Source: Flavimarina sp. Hel_I_48
GTDB lineage: Bacteria; Bacteroidota; Bacteroidia; Flavobacteriales; Flavobacteriaceae
NCBI RefSeq assembly: GCF_000733945.1
Contig: NZ_JPOL01000002.1
Location: 382,001-446,000, forward strand
DNA: 64,000 nt
Reading direction: 5' to 3'
Position 1 is the stretch's first letter. Each line of letters begins with the position of its first letter. Under the pieces are notes generated by a model. It made no database searches and was not told the origin of the DNA. It saw only the letters and a list, made by a program, of their open reading frames with translations. Position numbers and translations under genes: made by a program. Positions 54,910-64,000 of this stretch are shown piece after piece.

Positions 54910-55176
54910 TGGTTTTGTTTTTAGAGGTTGTGTTATATGCGAATTTTTGTAAGGTTTTATTGTTTTATTTAATCGTCTCCTGCCGTAAATAATTTTTGGT
55001 GCCGGGGTTTGTAAAGCTGTTTTTCCAATCCCTGCCAAATGTCGGAATATGTAAAAATCCCATTCGAAATCGTTGTAGTTACCCTATCGGGTATTTTTAT
55101 AAAATAGGATTAAAATGAACTTCACTTAAAATTTAAATTCATAGTGAGCACGAGTTCCTTTCGATAATGCTAAGAT

Positions 55177-56421
55177 TTAAACCCGATCCTTTTGATCTAC
55201 CAGGACTTCACGGTTTTTTTTTGCATTCTTTTGCCAGAAGAAAAGAATGGTAAACAGAACAATCAAAATAGCGGGAAAAATCACAATATTCTGCAATGTT
55301 TCTTGTCCCGCGGCAAGTTCCAGGGCATTTCCGGTAAGACCTTCACTAATGTTCTCCTCTCTCGCACTATCTATCCAACTTCCAATAAAAGGTTGAAATA
55401 TAGAAGTGGAAAACATACCAACACCCCCTAATACAGACATTCCCAAAGCACTGCTCAAGGGGACTTTTTGGGCTACAGATCCTACCATAACCGGCCAGAA
55501 ATAACAAACTCCCAGAGCGAAGATAATTGCTGCCAGATATGCCAAAGGGCCTGTAACTACACTAAACATGTAAATACCTATAGTAGCCAGGATCGCTGAT
55601 AGTAGCAGGACACCGGTCTGGCCCAGAAAACCAACCACAGGACCTGCAAAAAACCTCCCTGTTGCCATCAATCCTGACGTCAAAGCGAGAATAAGCATAG
55701 GTTCTGCACCGCTGTAACTTAATATGATACTTACCCACTGGTTAGGACCAAATTCAGAAATAGCCGTAAGTGCCATACAAACAAATAAGAAAATGTAAAT
55801 AGGACTTATCATCGCTTTAAAATTCTCCTTTAAAGAGGTGGCTTTATCTACCTGCGGCACGGGGAATTTTTTTCCAAAGAATAGAATGGCGTAAATAATA
55901 GTAGGAACCATTATCAACCACATTTGTGTCTGCCATGACCAGTTCCAGTCGGTCATAAATTTTGATAGAATAGCGCCTACAAAAATCCCTCCCGGAAACC
56001 ACATATGAAAACGATTGAGCATTTTGTTCATTTTGACCCCAGAAAACATATCTGCGATCATGGGATTACAGGCTGCTTCTGTACAACCGTTACCAAAACC
56101 TATAAACAAAGTAGAAATTAGAAGGCTGACATAACCTCCAGAATATATGGTCATGATGATACCTACGGTATGTGCAATAAAGGCAATAGACATGATGTTC
56201 CTGGGACCAAAAGAATGATATATAAGTCCGCCTATAATCATACTAATAGGGAAACCCAAAAACCACATAGAATTTATAAATCCCAGCTGTTCTGCAGAAA
56301 GATTGAAGTCATTGGCCAATTGTGGAAGTATACCTGCTCGTATGGAAAAAGAAAAAGCGGTTGTAATCAGGGCAAAGCAACTACCCGCGAAAAGGGCATT
56401 ACGATTGATGGTTGTTTTCAT
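55177..56421 (-). CDS. MFS transporter (sugar-type) of the glycan locus
   Basis: 414 residues, about 12 membrane helices. Family features: NSMWFLGFPISMIIGGLIYH with the loop-2/3 region FGPRN, and GFGNGCTEAACNPMIADMF in helix 4-5 region. Probably carries the released sugar across the inner membrane. Same strand as and 270 bp upstream of susC; GH130 gene lies behind it, making a small utilisation locus. Substrate inferred only from neighbours. Confidence 0.88.
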   Translation of the reverse strand: MKTTINRNALFAGSCFALITTAFSFSIRAGILPQLANDFNLSAEQLGFINSMWFLGFPISMIIGGLIYHSFGPRNIMSIAFIAHTVGIIMTIYSGGYVSLLISTLFIGFGNGCTEAACNPMIADMFSGVKMNKMLNRFHMWFPGGIFVGAILSKFMTDWNWSWQTQMWLIMVPTIIYAILFFGKKFPVPQVDKATSLKENFKAMISPIYIFLFVCMALTAISEFGPNQWVSIILSYSGAEPMLILALTSGLMATGRFFAGPVVGFLGQTGVLLLSAILATIGIYMFSVVTGPLAYLAAIIFALGVCYFWPVMVGSVAQKVPLSSALGMSVLGGVGMFSTSIFQPFIGSWIDSAREENISEGLTGNALELAAGQETLQNIVIFPAILIVLFTILFFWQKNAKKNREVLVDQKDRV

Positions 56422-56888
56422 AAAGTTTAGTTAGTGTATGTTAAATGTATGCAAAAAATAACCAATTGCTCAACAATTTACCAATTTAAATGTGAAATTA
56501 ACATTTATCGAATTCCGTTTTTATGATCTTCTCAATTGAATATTGGGGATTTTGCTTAGCGATTAAAATCATTGAGACTTTTGGTCCAGCCTCCTTAATT
56601 CTGGAAATGATCCAATTGAACTTAGAATTGGAAGATCGGAAGTTGAAATAAAAGTTTTTACCTCAGCGGCCAGACACTTCGTCATTAAATACTATTCTTT
56701 TCAAAGCATACAAACATGCTAAAAACAGCTAATAGCTACCTAAAATAGGATAGTTAAAGCCGTTTTCAGAAAGGGAGAAACCTGTATATTCTAGCAAAAA
56801 CCTTTAAAATTAAACCCGGATTGATCGGTTTTCGCTGTATTTTAGTAGCTATCGAGATAGAAAATTAAGAGGTCAGGCTTTTTTACGA
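56422..56888. other. Intergenic region between MFS and GH130 genes
   Basis: About 470 bp, A+T-rich, no supportable gene. Contains the second inverted-end element (56718-56849). Should contain the MFS promoter. Confidence 0.4.
56718..56849. repeat. Possible MITE-like or hairpin-bounded intergenic element, copy B
   Basis: Left end GCTAAAAACAGC (56718-56729); right end GCTGTATTTTAG (56834-56845) followed by TAGCTATCG. Ends and the GGCTATCG/AGCTATCG tail match copy A (49453-49570); interiors are diverged. Confidence 0.3.
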
Positions 56889-58076
56889 TTAATCAACCAC
56901 TTCATTTGATTGAGCGGTTGCCATTCCCACCATACTGTCTGCCGTTCCATAATAAAGATACCACTGCTCATGAAAATACACCAAGCCTTCCACAAAGGTG
57001 GTCCCGTCTTTATACTGTCCCGACTTTTCAAAAGGTAATTCTGGTTGTAAATATGGCTCTTCACTACGATCCAGCAATTTCCAGGGCTTTTCAGCAGAAA
57101 ACAAGGCTTGTCCACTGGTATATACCCTGTTTCCTAAATTCTTTACCCCAATGTTTGAAGAATTTCCTGCATTATATAATACAACGATACCATCTTTGGT
57201 AAGTACTGGGGGAGCGCCTGCTTCTACTAGCCAGGAATCAAAATAGCCGGGCCGCGGATTTAGAACCGGCGCAAGATTACCCGAATAATCTTCCATGGGC
57301 TGCCAGTTGATGAGATCTGTCGAGGTTGCCAGCCAGATATGGGGTACCCCATAATACATATAATATTTACCATTTATCTTTGCAGCAACTAGTTTGCCAT
57401 CTTTTATGCGGGTTACTATCGCTCCAGATTTTGTTTCTGAAGTGTTGTATTTTCCCTCTTTATACGCTTCGAAAATGGGTCCATGTTTGGTCCATTCTTT
57501 TAAGTCTTTTGAAGTTGCAAGCGCCAGTCGGGGCACTTCTCCATTCCACTGGGTGTAGGTTAAAATATAGGTGCCATCTTCACTTTCCACTATTCGCGGA
57601 TCTTCGGTACCCCCTATCCATTCATACTGCTTTTGATCATCATTATCGGGATAGAAAATAGGTTCCTGCCGGGTTTGGTAATGTATTCCATCACCTGAAG
57701 TGGCCACGCCTATGCGGGAAGTGTGACCACCTATGGTATCGTTATGACGATCCTCCTCTGCCCGGTACAGTACATAAATACTGTCGTTTTTTACAATCGC
57801 AGCTGGGTTAAAAGTAGCTTTAGATTGCCAGAAAACCGTTTTACCACTCATAGGATCATCAAATGATGAAAGAGTATCCCGCTGGATGATGGGTTGTGCC
57901 TTTTTAGGACGTTGAAAAGGGCCCAAAATCCATGGTTTATTTTTCTGCTCACTATGGTTGTTATCTACAGTCTTTTTCTGCATCTGGGTATGGCAGGACA
58001 AAGCAAGAAACGCTATAAATATTGCTAAATAATGTATTTTCAATTTGCTCATAATTGATGTAATATACTTTGACAT
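56889..58076 (-). CDS. Glycoside hydrolase family 130 lipoprotein (beta-mannoside-active)
   Basis: 395 residues. Lipoprotein signal with lipobox at Cys28 (LALSC) counting from ATG 58076; ATG 58052 would also give a good signal peptide. I keep 58076 because it overlaps the stop of the susD remnant (TAATG), suggesting former coupling. Five-bladed propeller features of GH130: SKATFNPAAIV, LYRAEEDR, IGGTEDPRIV (catalytic Asp region, E158-D159), FDSWLVEAGAPPVL. GH130 enzymes are mannoside phosphorylases or beta-1,2-mannosidases; an exported lipoprotein is more likely a hydrolase, since phosphorylases are cytosolic. Specific linkage unknown. Confidence 0.9.
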   Translation of the reverse strand: MSKYITSIMSKLKIHYLAIFIAFLALSCHTQMQKKTVDNNHSEQKNKPWILGPFQRPKKAQPIIQRDTLSSFDDPMSGKTVFWQSKATFNPAAIVKNDSIYVLYRAEEDRHNDTIGGHTSRIGVATSGDGIHYQTRQEPIFYPDNDDQKQYEWIGGTEDPRIVESEDGTYILTYTQWNGEVPRLALATSKDLKEWTKHGPIFEAYKEGKYNTSETKSGAIVTRIKDGKLVAAKINGKYYMYYGVPHIWLATSTDLINWQPMEDYSGNLAPVLNPRPGYFDSWLVEAGAPPVLTKDGIVVLYNAGNSSNIGVKNLGNRVYTSGQALFSAEKPWKLLDRSEEPYLQPELPFEKSGQYKDGTTFVEGLVYFHEQWYLYYGTADSMVGMATAQSNEVVD

Positions 58077-58330
58077 TAATATCCTGGACTTTGCTGAATC
58101 TTACCTCCCGAACGATCTATCTCTCCCTGGGGAATGGGGTAAAGTATATTATAATCCTGAAAGTTCTTACCCAAAGCGGAAAGTACAGCATATGCAATCT
58201 GCCAGCGTTAGAGGTCGATAAGACGCTGATAGTCAAAGCCCAACTCTACACGTCGTTCATGCTGTAACATGCTTAGGGCCTGATCTTTACAAAGGCCCAT
58301 GCCAGCATAATGCTGTAAGGCTGTTTGGAG
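58076..58330 (-). pseudogene. SusD C-terminal remnant with internal stop
   Basis: Minus-strand translation from 58330 gives LQTALQHYAGMGLCKDQALS, MLQHERRVELGFDYQRLIDL, stop (58208-58210), RWQIAYAVLSALGKNFQDYN, ILYPIPQGEIDRSGGKIQQS, PGY, stop: unmistakably the end of a SusD protein with Leu/Val before RW changed to TAA and everything upstream lost. It shows the GH130 gene once followed a complete second susD. Confidence 0.88.
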
Positions 58331-58440
58331 TTATAATAAATACCTATACCTACCACACTTGAAATAGTCAAAGAAGGCATAAATACAGCTCAAAAACACT
58401 GTTTTATCCCTTCTTTTCTTACTTATTGTAATTAAAAGTA

Positions 58441-61400
58441 TCAATCCTGATCTAAAGCTCCATCAAGTACGGCTTGTATTCCGCGAAGCGCAACCAGCAC
58501 CCATTCCGGTCTGTGATTCAGTTCGTGGTTTAATTCACCTACGGCTTTCTCCAGCAGGAAGGTTTCCAGAAGCACCCGGTAATCGCGATCACTATCTGGA
58601 ATTAAACTTGATTTTCCTAAAGCTGTAGTATAACCCGTCAAATAGAATTTTGATATATAGTAATACCAGGCATCTGCCCAGTCTTCTATGTGCGTGTCCC
58701 GGTGTTCTTCGGCATAATTTTGCTGTATAATTGGGCTATAGGCCGCGTAATGGAAAGAGCGTATCATGGTGGCGACATCGCGCAGTGGCGAACGCAAAAT
58801 ACGGCGTTCACTAAAAGGGCGTGAAGGCTCCCCTTCAAAGTTTATAACGACGAAATCTTTACCCGTCCATAATAATTGACCCAAATGAAAATCGCCATGC
58901 GTACGTATTTTAACGGCATCGATTTTATGCTTAAATACTCGTTTAAAACAGGTAAGGACTTCGCTTTTACGTTCTAAAACAGCTCTTGCTTCCGCCTGGA
59001 TTTGCTGCGGGAGTGTAGGGATTGATTTTTTAAGGTTTTCAAAAGACTCCCGGGTGAGGCCCAATAATGTGGAATAAAGGGAGCGCTGATAATGCAACGA
59101 GAACGCCTCATGCTCAAAACCTTTCATCTCCTTATGACTTGCAAGCGCAAGGTGCATTTCTGCACTTCGCTGCCCTAGTAAGCCTATACGTTCTGAAAAG
59201 ACCCCGCCCATAAGATCCTGTTCCTGATCATTTAAATCTTCAAAAAGTAAAGGGGAGGTATGCTTTTTAAGATCATACTCCGGCTCGAGTTCCTGAGCCT
59301 GGGTCTGTACCCGCTCCATATATCGGTGTGCATCATCTTTGGTATTTGTCCACCCCGTACCCAGATTGGTCACCAGGTCCTGCATCATGCCCAGGACGGC
59401 ACTATTTTTATTCTGGGTATGATAAACAAGGCTGCCCATATAATCAGGCGTATTGCCAAATTTTACGGTTTCAGTAAGATATTGCGCTATTTCTGTATCT
59501 GGGTTGATGGTAGTATCCAGACGTCTGTAAAGTTTCAAGAAATACCGGTGGTCGTAAATTATAGAGGTATTGCTCTGTTTGGATTCTATAATTCGGGAAT
59601 TCACCTCTTCGATTTCGGCATCCGGGGTAATGTCCCCTTTTTTAAATTCAAGCTTTTCTTTACCAAATTTAAGCGTTTTCCCTTTTTGTAAATTGTAGAA
59701 TAGTTGTTCCCGAAAAGGAGCTGTATACACGGCATCTACAAGAAGTCCCTGTTCTTCTCCCAGTTTAACTTCGGCTAAAATACCTTTGTCTGGGACATCT
59801 TCCATGAGGCGTTCCTGTGTTTGGGAAACATAGGTCAATGGCAACTGGTAAATTTCGGGCAAACCGTCATTAAAATGAACCTCAACGATAAGGTTTTTGA
59901 CCAGCATTTCCCCTTCCGAAAGATCAAGCATGTTGGTTATTTCCATCGACTGAACTATTCTATTGGGATCACTAAACCAATATTTGCCCTTGAAGTAAAC
60001 GGGAAGGATTTTCTTCTCCAGCGTTTTACTGTTTTTTGTATTGAACAAATTTTCCCAGGACGCCGTGGTCATTTGAGGTAGCGGACCTTCCTGCGTTTCG
60101 TTTGCCGTTTTTGTTAAGGAGAACCAATAATAACCGTGTGGTGCCAGGGTGAAAAGATAAGGGCGTTCCGTAATACGGGGAAATTTGTTATGGCTGAAAA
60201 CTTCCACCGGAATATAATCTTTGTAATCATCCAGTTCCAACTCTACCGCTTGTGAAAAACGAGATAGATTAGTCAATATTAATAAGGTCTCATCCTCAAA
60301 AGTTCGTGTAAACGCCAGTATACGCGCATTAGAAGGAGATAAAAACTGAATATCACCACGTCCAAATGCCTTAAAATTCTTGCGCATCGCCATAACGCGT
60401 TTCATCCACCACAACAATGATGATGGATTCATCTGCTGTGCTTCCACATTTACAGATTCAGAACGGTACTGCGGATCGATAATGGTAGGCAAATAAAGTT
60501 TTTGCGGATTTGCCATAGAGAAGCCTGCGTTTCTGTCTGCCGTCCATTGCATGGGCGTACGAACGCCATCCCGGTCTCCCAGATAAAAATTATCGCCCAT
60601 TCCTATTTCATCTCCATAATACAACACCGGTGTTCCAGGCAGCGAAAATAATAGGATATTCATCAATTCGATCTTGTTCCTGTTATTGTCCAGGAGTGGC
60701 GCCAGCCTTCTTCTTATGCCAACATTTATTTTAGCATTGGGATCTTTTGAATAGACTTTATACATATAGTCCCGCTCCTCATCAGTCACCATTTCTAAGG
60801 TGAGTTCGTCGTGATTTCTCAGGAAAATTGCCCATTGGCAGGATTCAGGAATCGCAGGGGTCTGATCTATAATATCTGTAATAGGATACCGATCTTCCAT
60901 TTTTACCGCCATAAACATACGCGGCATGATGGGAAAATGGTAATTCATGTGGCACTCATCCCCATCACCAAAATAGGCCGCAGAATCCTCTGGCCACATA
61001 TTCGCTTCGGCAAGCAATAATTTATTGTCGTGGTTGGCGTCTATATGCGCCCGTAATTTCTTAAGGAACACGTGGGTTTCCGGCAGGTTTTCACAGTTGG
61101 TCCCATCACGCTCAAAAAGGTAGGGCACCGCATCCAGCCTAAAGCCATCTACGCCCAGGTTGCACCAGAAATCCATAATATCAAAAACTTCCTGTTGCAC
61201 CTCGGGATTATCAAAATTTAAATCCGGTTGGTGTGAAAAGAAACGATGCCAGTAGTACGCTCCCGCTTCGGCATCCCAGGTCCAGTTGGATGGTTCGGTA
61301 TCTGTAAAGATAATCCTCGCATCATTGTATTTTTCTATGGAATCTGACCACACATAATAATCCCGGTACCTTGATCCTGGCGCTGCTTTACGGGCACGCT

Positions 61401-61758
61401 GAAACCAAGCATGCTGATCAGAAGTGTGGTTGATGACCAACTCTGTAATTACTTTTAGACCCCGGTCATGGGCCTCTTCAATGAAACGTTTAAAATCTTG
61501 AATCTCGCCGTAGGACGGATTTATATTGTAGTAATCTGCAATATCATAGCCATCATCACGCAGGGGAGATGGGTAAAAGGGCAGCACCCAGATAGCGGTA
61601 ACCCCCAGGTCTTCCAGATAATCAAGTTTTTGCAGCAAACCTTCAAAATCGCCTATTCCATCTCCATTGCTGTCAAAGAATGCTTTAATGTGCAATTCAT
61701 AAATTATCGCGTCTTTATACCAGTTTTGGTAATTATCAGTTGGAGAAGTTATTGCCAT
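58441..61758 (-). CDS. treS: Trehalose synthase-maltokinase fusion (TreS-Mak)
   Basis: 1105 residues. N-terminal GH13 domain (about 10-560): YELHIKAFFDSNGDGIGDF, VINHTSDQHAWF, DGFRLDAVPYLF (nucleophile Asp), LLAEANMWP (acid), FLRNHDELT; it interconverts maltose and trehalose. C-terminal part (about 580-1100) is a maltokinase/Pep2 with the phosphotransferase motif RTHGDFHLGQLLW and VINFEGEPSRPFSERR. The fusion makes maltose 1-phosphate for alpha-glucan synthesis (GlgE route) in organisms that have GlgE; GlgE is not in the window. ATG 61758 fits the family start. Confidence 0.95.
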   Translation of the reverse strand: MAITSPTDNYQNWYKDAIIYELHIKAFFDSNGDGIGDFEGLLQKLDYLEDLGVTAIWVLPFYPSPLRDDGYDIADYYNINPSYGEIQDFKRFIEEAHDRGLKVITELVINHTSDQHAWFQRARKAAPGSRYRDYYVWSDSIEKYNDARIIFTDTEPSNWTWDAEAGAYYWHRFFSHQPDLNFDNPEVQQEVFDIMDFWCNLGVDGFRLDAVPYLFERDGTNCENLPETHVFLKKLRAHIDANHDNKLLLAEANMWPEDSAAYFGDGDECHMNYHFPIMPRMFMAVKMEDRYPITDIIDQTPAIPESCQWAIFLRNHDELTLEMVTDEERDYMYKVYSKDPNAKINVGIRRRLAPLLDNNRNKIELMNILLFSLPGTPVLYYGDEIGMGDNFYLGDRDGVRTPMQWTADRNAGFSMANPQKLYLPTIIDPQYRSESVNVEAQQMNPSSLLWWMKRVMAMRKNFKAFGRGDIQFLSPSNARILAFTRTFEDETLLILTNLSRFSQAVELELDDYKDYIPVEVFSHNKFPRITERPYLFTLAPHGYYWFSLTKTANETQEGPLPQMTTASWENLFNTKNSKTLEKKILPVYFKGKYWFSDPNRIVQSMEITNMLDLSEGEMLVKNLIVEVHFNDGLPEIYQLPLTYVSQTQERLMEDVPDKGILAEVKLGEEQGLLVDAVYTAPFREQLFYNLQKGKTLKFGKEKLEFKKGDITPDAEIEEVNSRIIESKQSNTSIIYDHRYFLKLYRRLDTTINPDTEIAQYLTETVKFGNTPDYMGSLVYHTQNKNSAVLGMMQDLVTNLGTGWTNTKDDAHRYMERVQTQAQELEPEYDLKKHTSPLLFEDLNDQEQDLMGGVFSERIGLLGQRSAEMHLALASHKEMKGFEHEAFSLHYQRSLYSTLLGLTRESFENLKKSIPTLPQQIQAEARAVLERKSEVLTCFKRVFKHKIDAVKIRTHGDFHLGQLLWTGKDFVVINFEGEPSRPFSERRILRSPLRDVATMIRSFHYAAYSPIIQQNYAEEHRDTHIEDWADAWYYYISKFYLTGYTTALGKSSLIPDSDRDYRVLLETFLLEKAVGELNHELNHRPEWVLVALRGIQAVLDGALDQD

Positions 61759-62131
61759 GTGTACTGTTTGAAATTTTAGGTTAAAGCGAGTGAAAGATAG
61801 CTCAAATGATGAATAATGTAATACTTTCTAAGCATAATCTTGGTCAAAATTGGTAAAAATTGTGCTGATTTAAGATATGAATAGACATAAGATAATTTGA
61901 TCGTCAAGCAGTTCGATTAAACCAGTTATTAGATAATCTGATCACATTTTGACTCTATTAAAATTTTCCGAAAAGATATCTGCGGTACTTAAAGTGGTAA
62001 CGATCGAAAAGAAGCCTGAAAAAGACCAAAATCCAATCAAATATTCAATTTTGAGATAATTTTTTAGATAATTGCAATTCAATAGTTGTATCACAGTTGT
62101 TTGCGAAATAGAAATATGGATAATTTTCCGT
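61759..62131. other. Intergenic region upstream of treS
   Basis: About 370 bp, A+T-rich. A near-consensus minus-strand TATCTTTC at 61792-61799 may be the treS -7 box (one mismatch). Otherwise I see nothing. Confidence 0.35.
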
Positions 62132-62180
62132 CAAAAACCGCTTAAAACGGCCAATATTCGGCTATTTTAGGTGGTTTTTT
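62132..62180 (-). terminator. Terminator-like hairpin after the methyltransferase gene
   Basis: Imperfect inverted repeat: AAAAACCGC-TTAAAA-CGGCC on the left, GGC-TATTTTA-GGTGGTTTTTT on the right (62160-62180). On the minus strand it ends in a T run, 130 bp after the methyltransferase stop. Confidence 0.5.
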
Positions 62181-62308
62181 TAAATATTTACTCCTTATTT
62201 GATTCGGAAAGTGGATATGTTATCTGAAATTTTCCAATAATGCGAATTTATGGAGTTTCTTAATCTGGGTTTTGAGAGAGAAAGATACATTCAGCGTCCT
62301 GGCGCGCT

Positions 62309-63046
62309 TTATTTGGGTATGCTTACAGGTTTTTCGGCAATGATTACTTTTTCATTCAAATTATATCCGTGTTTGTTATTTTCGCATGTGGTGTATTCCT
62401 GTAATCTTGCCTTAAAGCCTGCCTGCTCCAACCTGTGTAGCAGTCCGTGTGCGGAATATATTCTTACATGATCCTTTTGACCAAAATGCGCTAACCGCTC
62501 AGAATCTGTTTTTACCTGATCATTCTCATAGGTTTCACCTGCTTTAAAAGGGGTCTGGATCACGCATTTTCCCTGTGGCTTTAGTATTCTGTAAAGTTCT
62601 TTCATAGCTTTCATATCCGCCTCAATATGTTCTAGCACGTGATAACAGATTACTATATCATACGTTGCATCAGGTTCATCTATTTCTTCGATATTTAGTT
62701 TTTTTGTGGCTTCAAATTCCCCTGCATAATCTGAAGTTATATAATTAATATCTTCAAAGGATTCCATTTTTTTCTTGAGGCTCCGGGAAGGGGAAAAATG
62801 CAGGATTGTTTTCCCCTTGATCTCATTTTGCAATACTTCCCAAAGCCTTCTTGTTCTGGCCAGGCTTCCGCAACGGGGACATAAATTATCATGGTTGTTC
62901 AATTTTATAAAACGTGACATTTTAAAATCACAAATATTACATTGATAGGTAGTCCCTACATAAAGTAGTGCAATTAAATGGCGCAACACGTTCTCGTTAC
63001 TTTTGATAAATTTCTTCGGAAGTATTTTTTTTACTTTTTCGTACAT
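62309..63046 (-). CDS. Class I SAM-dependent methyltransferase with N-terminal zinc ribbon
   Basis: 245 residues. N-terminal C36-N-I-C39 and C56-P-R-C59 (CPRCGSLARTRRLW) form a zinc ribbon typical of a group of methyltransferases found in glycan or lipid gene clusters. The Methyltransf_11 core follows: ILHFSPSRSLKKKM in the motif I position (Gly-poor), DIVICYHVLEHIEAD (motif post-I/III), ELYRILKPQGKCVIQTPF. Substrate unknown. Single gene. Confidence 0.88.
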   Translation of the reverse strand: MYEKVKKILPKKFIKSNENVLRHLIALLYVGTTYQCNICDFKMSRFIKLNNHDNLCPRCGSLARTRRLWEVLQNEIKGKTILHFSPSRSLKKKMESFEDINYITSDYAGEFEATKKLNIEEIDEPDATYDIVICYHVLEHIEADMKAMKELYRILKPQGKCVIQTPFKAGETYENDQVKTDSERLAHFGQKDHVRIYSAHGLLHRLEQAGFKARLQEYTTCENNKHGYNLNEKVIIAEKPVSIPK

Positions 63047-63119
63047 TTAAAGTCGATCTATATATCGGCAAAGATATTTATAAGGGCTAAGTAAAGGATC
63101 TTTAAAAGTGATATATACA

Positions 63120-63434
63120 TTAAAAATCCCAGAGTGTGGGCAAAGTATACTCTTCATGCCACTCTGCCCATCTCCCGCGATCCAGATCCCTATTCGCCTC
63201 ATAAATGACCATGGTGGGACTTAAGGTAAAATCAAGGGATAATAGTTCGTCCATTACCTCGTTCCATTTCTCAGAACCGGGTTTAGCGGTCTGGGCCCAT
63301 AAAGTGCCGGCTTCCCCAAATCTGTCCTGTTCCTCCCGCGCTCCTTTGTCATTCAAATTACTACCAAAGAAGGTGTAGGCTTTGATACTGGGAGCGGTAA
63401 TTTCATTCTTGTTGCTTACCCACGAACCTGACCT
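63120..63434 (-). pseudogene. Amidohydrolase-like gene fragment
   Basis: Minus-strand frame between stops at 63437 and 63120 reads GSWVSNKNEITAPSIKAYTF, FGSNLNDKGAREEQDRFGEA, then MVIYEANRDLDRGRWAEWHE and TLPTLWDF, resembling the central part of a large flavobacterial amidohydrolase. No start codon in context and both ends missing, so a remnant. Family likeness is from memory. Confidence 0.6.
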
Positions 63435-63723
63435 CTACGATGCGATTATTTTTGTGATAGTTAGGTTTATATCACTTAAATGGAATGGTTTAGAACTATC
63501 CTAATTTAAGCATTTTATAAACGTATAAAATTTCTTATTTATCTGAGGAAATAAATAGAACCGGGAAGTACGAATTTTGAAATCGCTATAAATAGAAAAT
63601 AAGGCTTTGAGAAAAATCCGTAGTATTCCAGGCTTTTGAGATATCCGTAATTTCGCTCTACCGAAGCTTAGCCTTTTAAAAGAAATAGTATTATTGAAAA
63701 CCGCAAAGCAACATTTCCAGGCC
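63435..63723. other. Intergenic region
   Basis: About 290 bp with an open 74-residue minus-strand frame (63501-63725) of low-complexity basic sequence; I do not support it as a gene. Nothing else seen. Confidence 0.35.
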
Positions 63724-63753
63724 AAAAAAAAGGGGATTTAAAATTAAATCCCC
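63724..63753 (-). terminator. Terminator of the aldo/keto reductase gene
   Basis: 10-bp stem GGGGATTTAA (63732-63741) and TTAAATCCCC (63744-63753); on the minus strand it is followed by T8 (A run 63724-63731). 33 bp after the stop codon. Confidence 0.88.
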
Positions 63754-63786
63754 CTGACCTACGCTATAATAATATAATCAAAACAT

Positions 63787-64000
63787 TAATTCCTGGGCTC
63801 TTCGGCGCGCTCATCTATCAGGCCTTCTTTTTTTAGATCGTTCCAAAATTCAGAAGGAATCTTAACATCAAAACTTTTTACATTCTGCTGAATTTGCTCT
63901 GGCTTGCTCGCGCCTACCAGTACCGTATTTACAACGTCTGGAGCATATGAAAACTGCATGGAAGCATTTACAAGATCTACATCGTGTTTTTGAGCAATGT
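63787..64000 (-). CDS. Aldo/keto reductase, C-terminal part (gene continues right)
   Basis: Final 70 residues of an NAD(P)H-dependent aldo/keto reductase. Minus-strand frame reads ...DLVNASMQFSYAPDVVNTVL, VGASKPEQIQQNVKSFDVKI, PSEFWNDLKKEGLIDERAEE and stop at 63787. VGASKPEQIQQN is the nucleotide-binding signature end of the family; the tail resembles the D-threo-aldose 1-dehydrogenase/L-fucose dehydrogenase branch. N-terminal part is outside the window. Confidence 0.85.

Noticed and set aside
63501..63725. Minus-strand 74-residue frame
   Set aside because: Basic, aromatic-rich translation of A+T-rich intergenic DNA, ending in a terminator.

Overview
The window reads as a chromosome segment of a marine-type Flavobacteriaceae (Bacteroidota). 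Evidence: a SusC/SusD pair, a secreted protein with a type IX secretion C-terminal domain, a LytS/LytR-type pair, IntDOT-like integrase, genes preceded by TAnnTTTG promoter boxes, and weak Shine-Dalgarno signals. Genus cannot be named from the sequence alone.

Layout. 1-18.4 kb is ordinary chromosome: the end of a LytS-type sensor kinase and its LytTR regulator, an SLC13 permease, lipoamide dehydrogenase, a secreted protein with 22 exact 14-residue YadA-head-like repeats, an NhaC antiporter, a peroxide-defence cluster (2-Cys peroxiredoxin, thioredoxin, small partner protein, Tpx), DgkA, then a compact run ftsK-lolA-lptF/G-ribB, and a nitroreductase. 18.6 kb holds tRNA-Ser(TGA).

18,674-42,731 is a ~24 kb genomic island integrated into the 3' end of that tRNA. 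A 13-bp copy of the tRNA end lies at the far boundary, a 19-bp subterminal repeat lies inside both ends, and an IntDOT-type integrase sits next to the tRNA. Its core is one leftward gene run: WYL regulator, DUF2130 coiled-coil protein, a remarkable HsdM-like/TRD/histidine-kinase fusion, a stand-alone receiver protein, HsdM, HsdS, a 988-residue cold-shock-domain/zinc-ribbon protein, and HsdR. That is a type I restriction-modification locus wired to what looks like its own two-component system; the methylase half of the fusion has lost the catalytic Asn/Asp of motif IV (APPF), so I read it as a DNA- or methylation-sensing kinase. This is the strongest candidate for an undescribed system. The right part of the island has a secreted alpha/beta hydrolase, a frameshifted small gene, a BfmA/BtgA-type mobilization protein with a nested palindrome resembling an oriT, and a two-gene pair (GGCT-fold protein plus possible PD-(D/E)XK nuclease).

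42.7-47.6 kb is a second variable zone outside the island: a decayed gene, a family of hairpin-forming dispersed repeats whose stems covary, a GIY-YIG protein nested among them, a 58-bp tandem array, and a type IIG-like restriction-methylation enzyme into which two copies of the same repeat are inserted in frame.

47.8-64 kb returns to metabolism: a PhoX/DUF839 protein with T9SS tail, a glycan-utilisation locus (SusC, SusD, MFS transporter, GH130 enzyme, a decayed second SusD), a TreS-maltokinase fusion, a methyltransferase, an amidohydrolase remnant and the end of an aldo/keto reductase.
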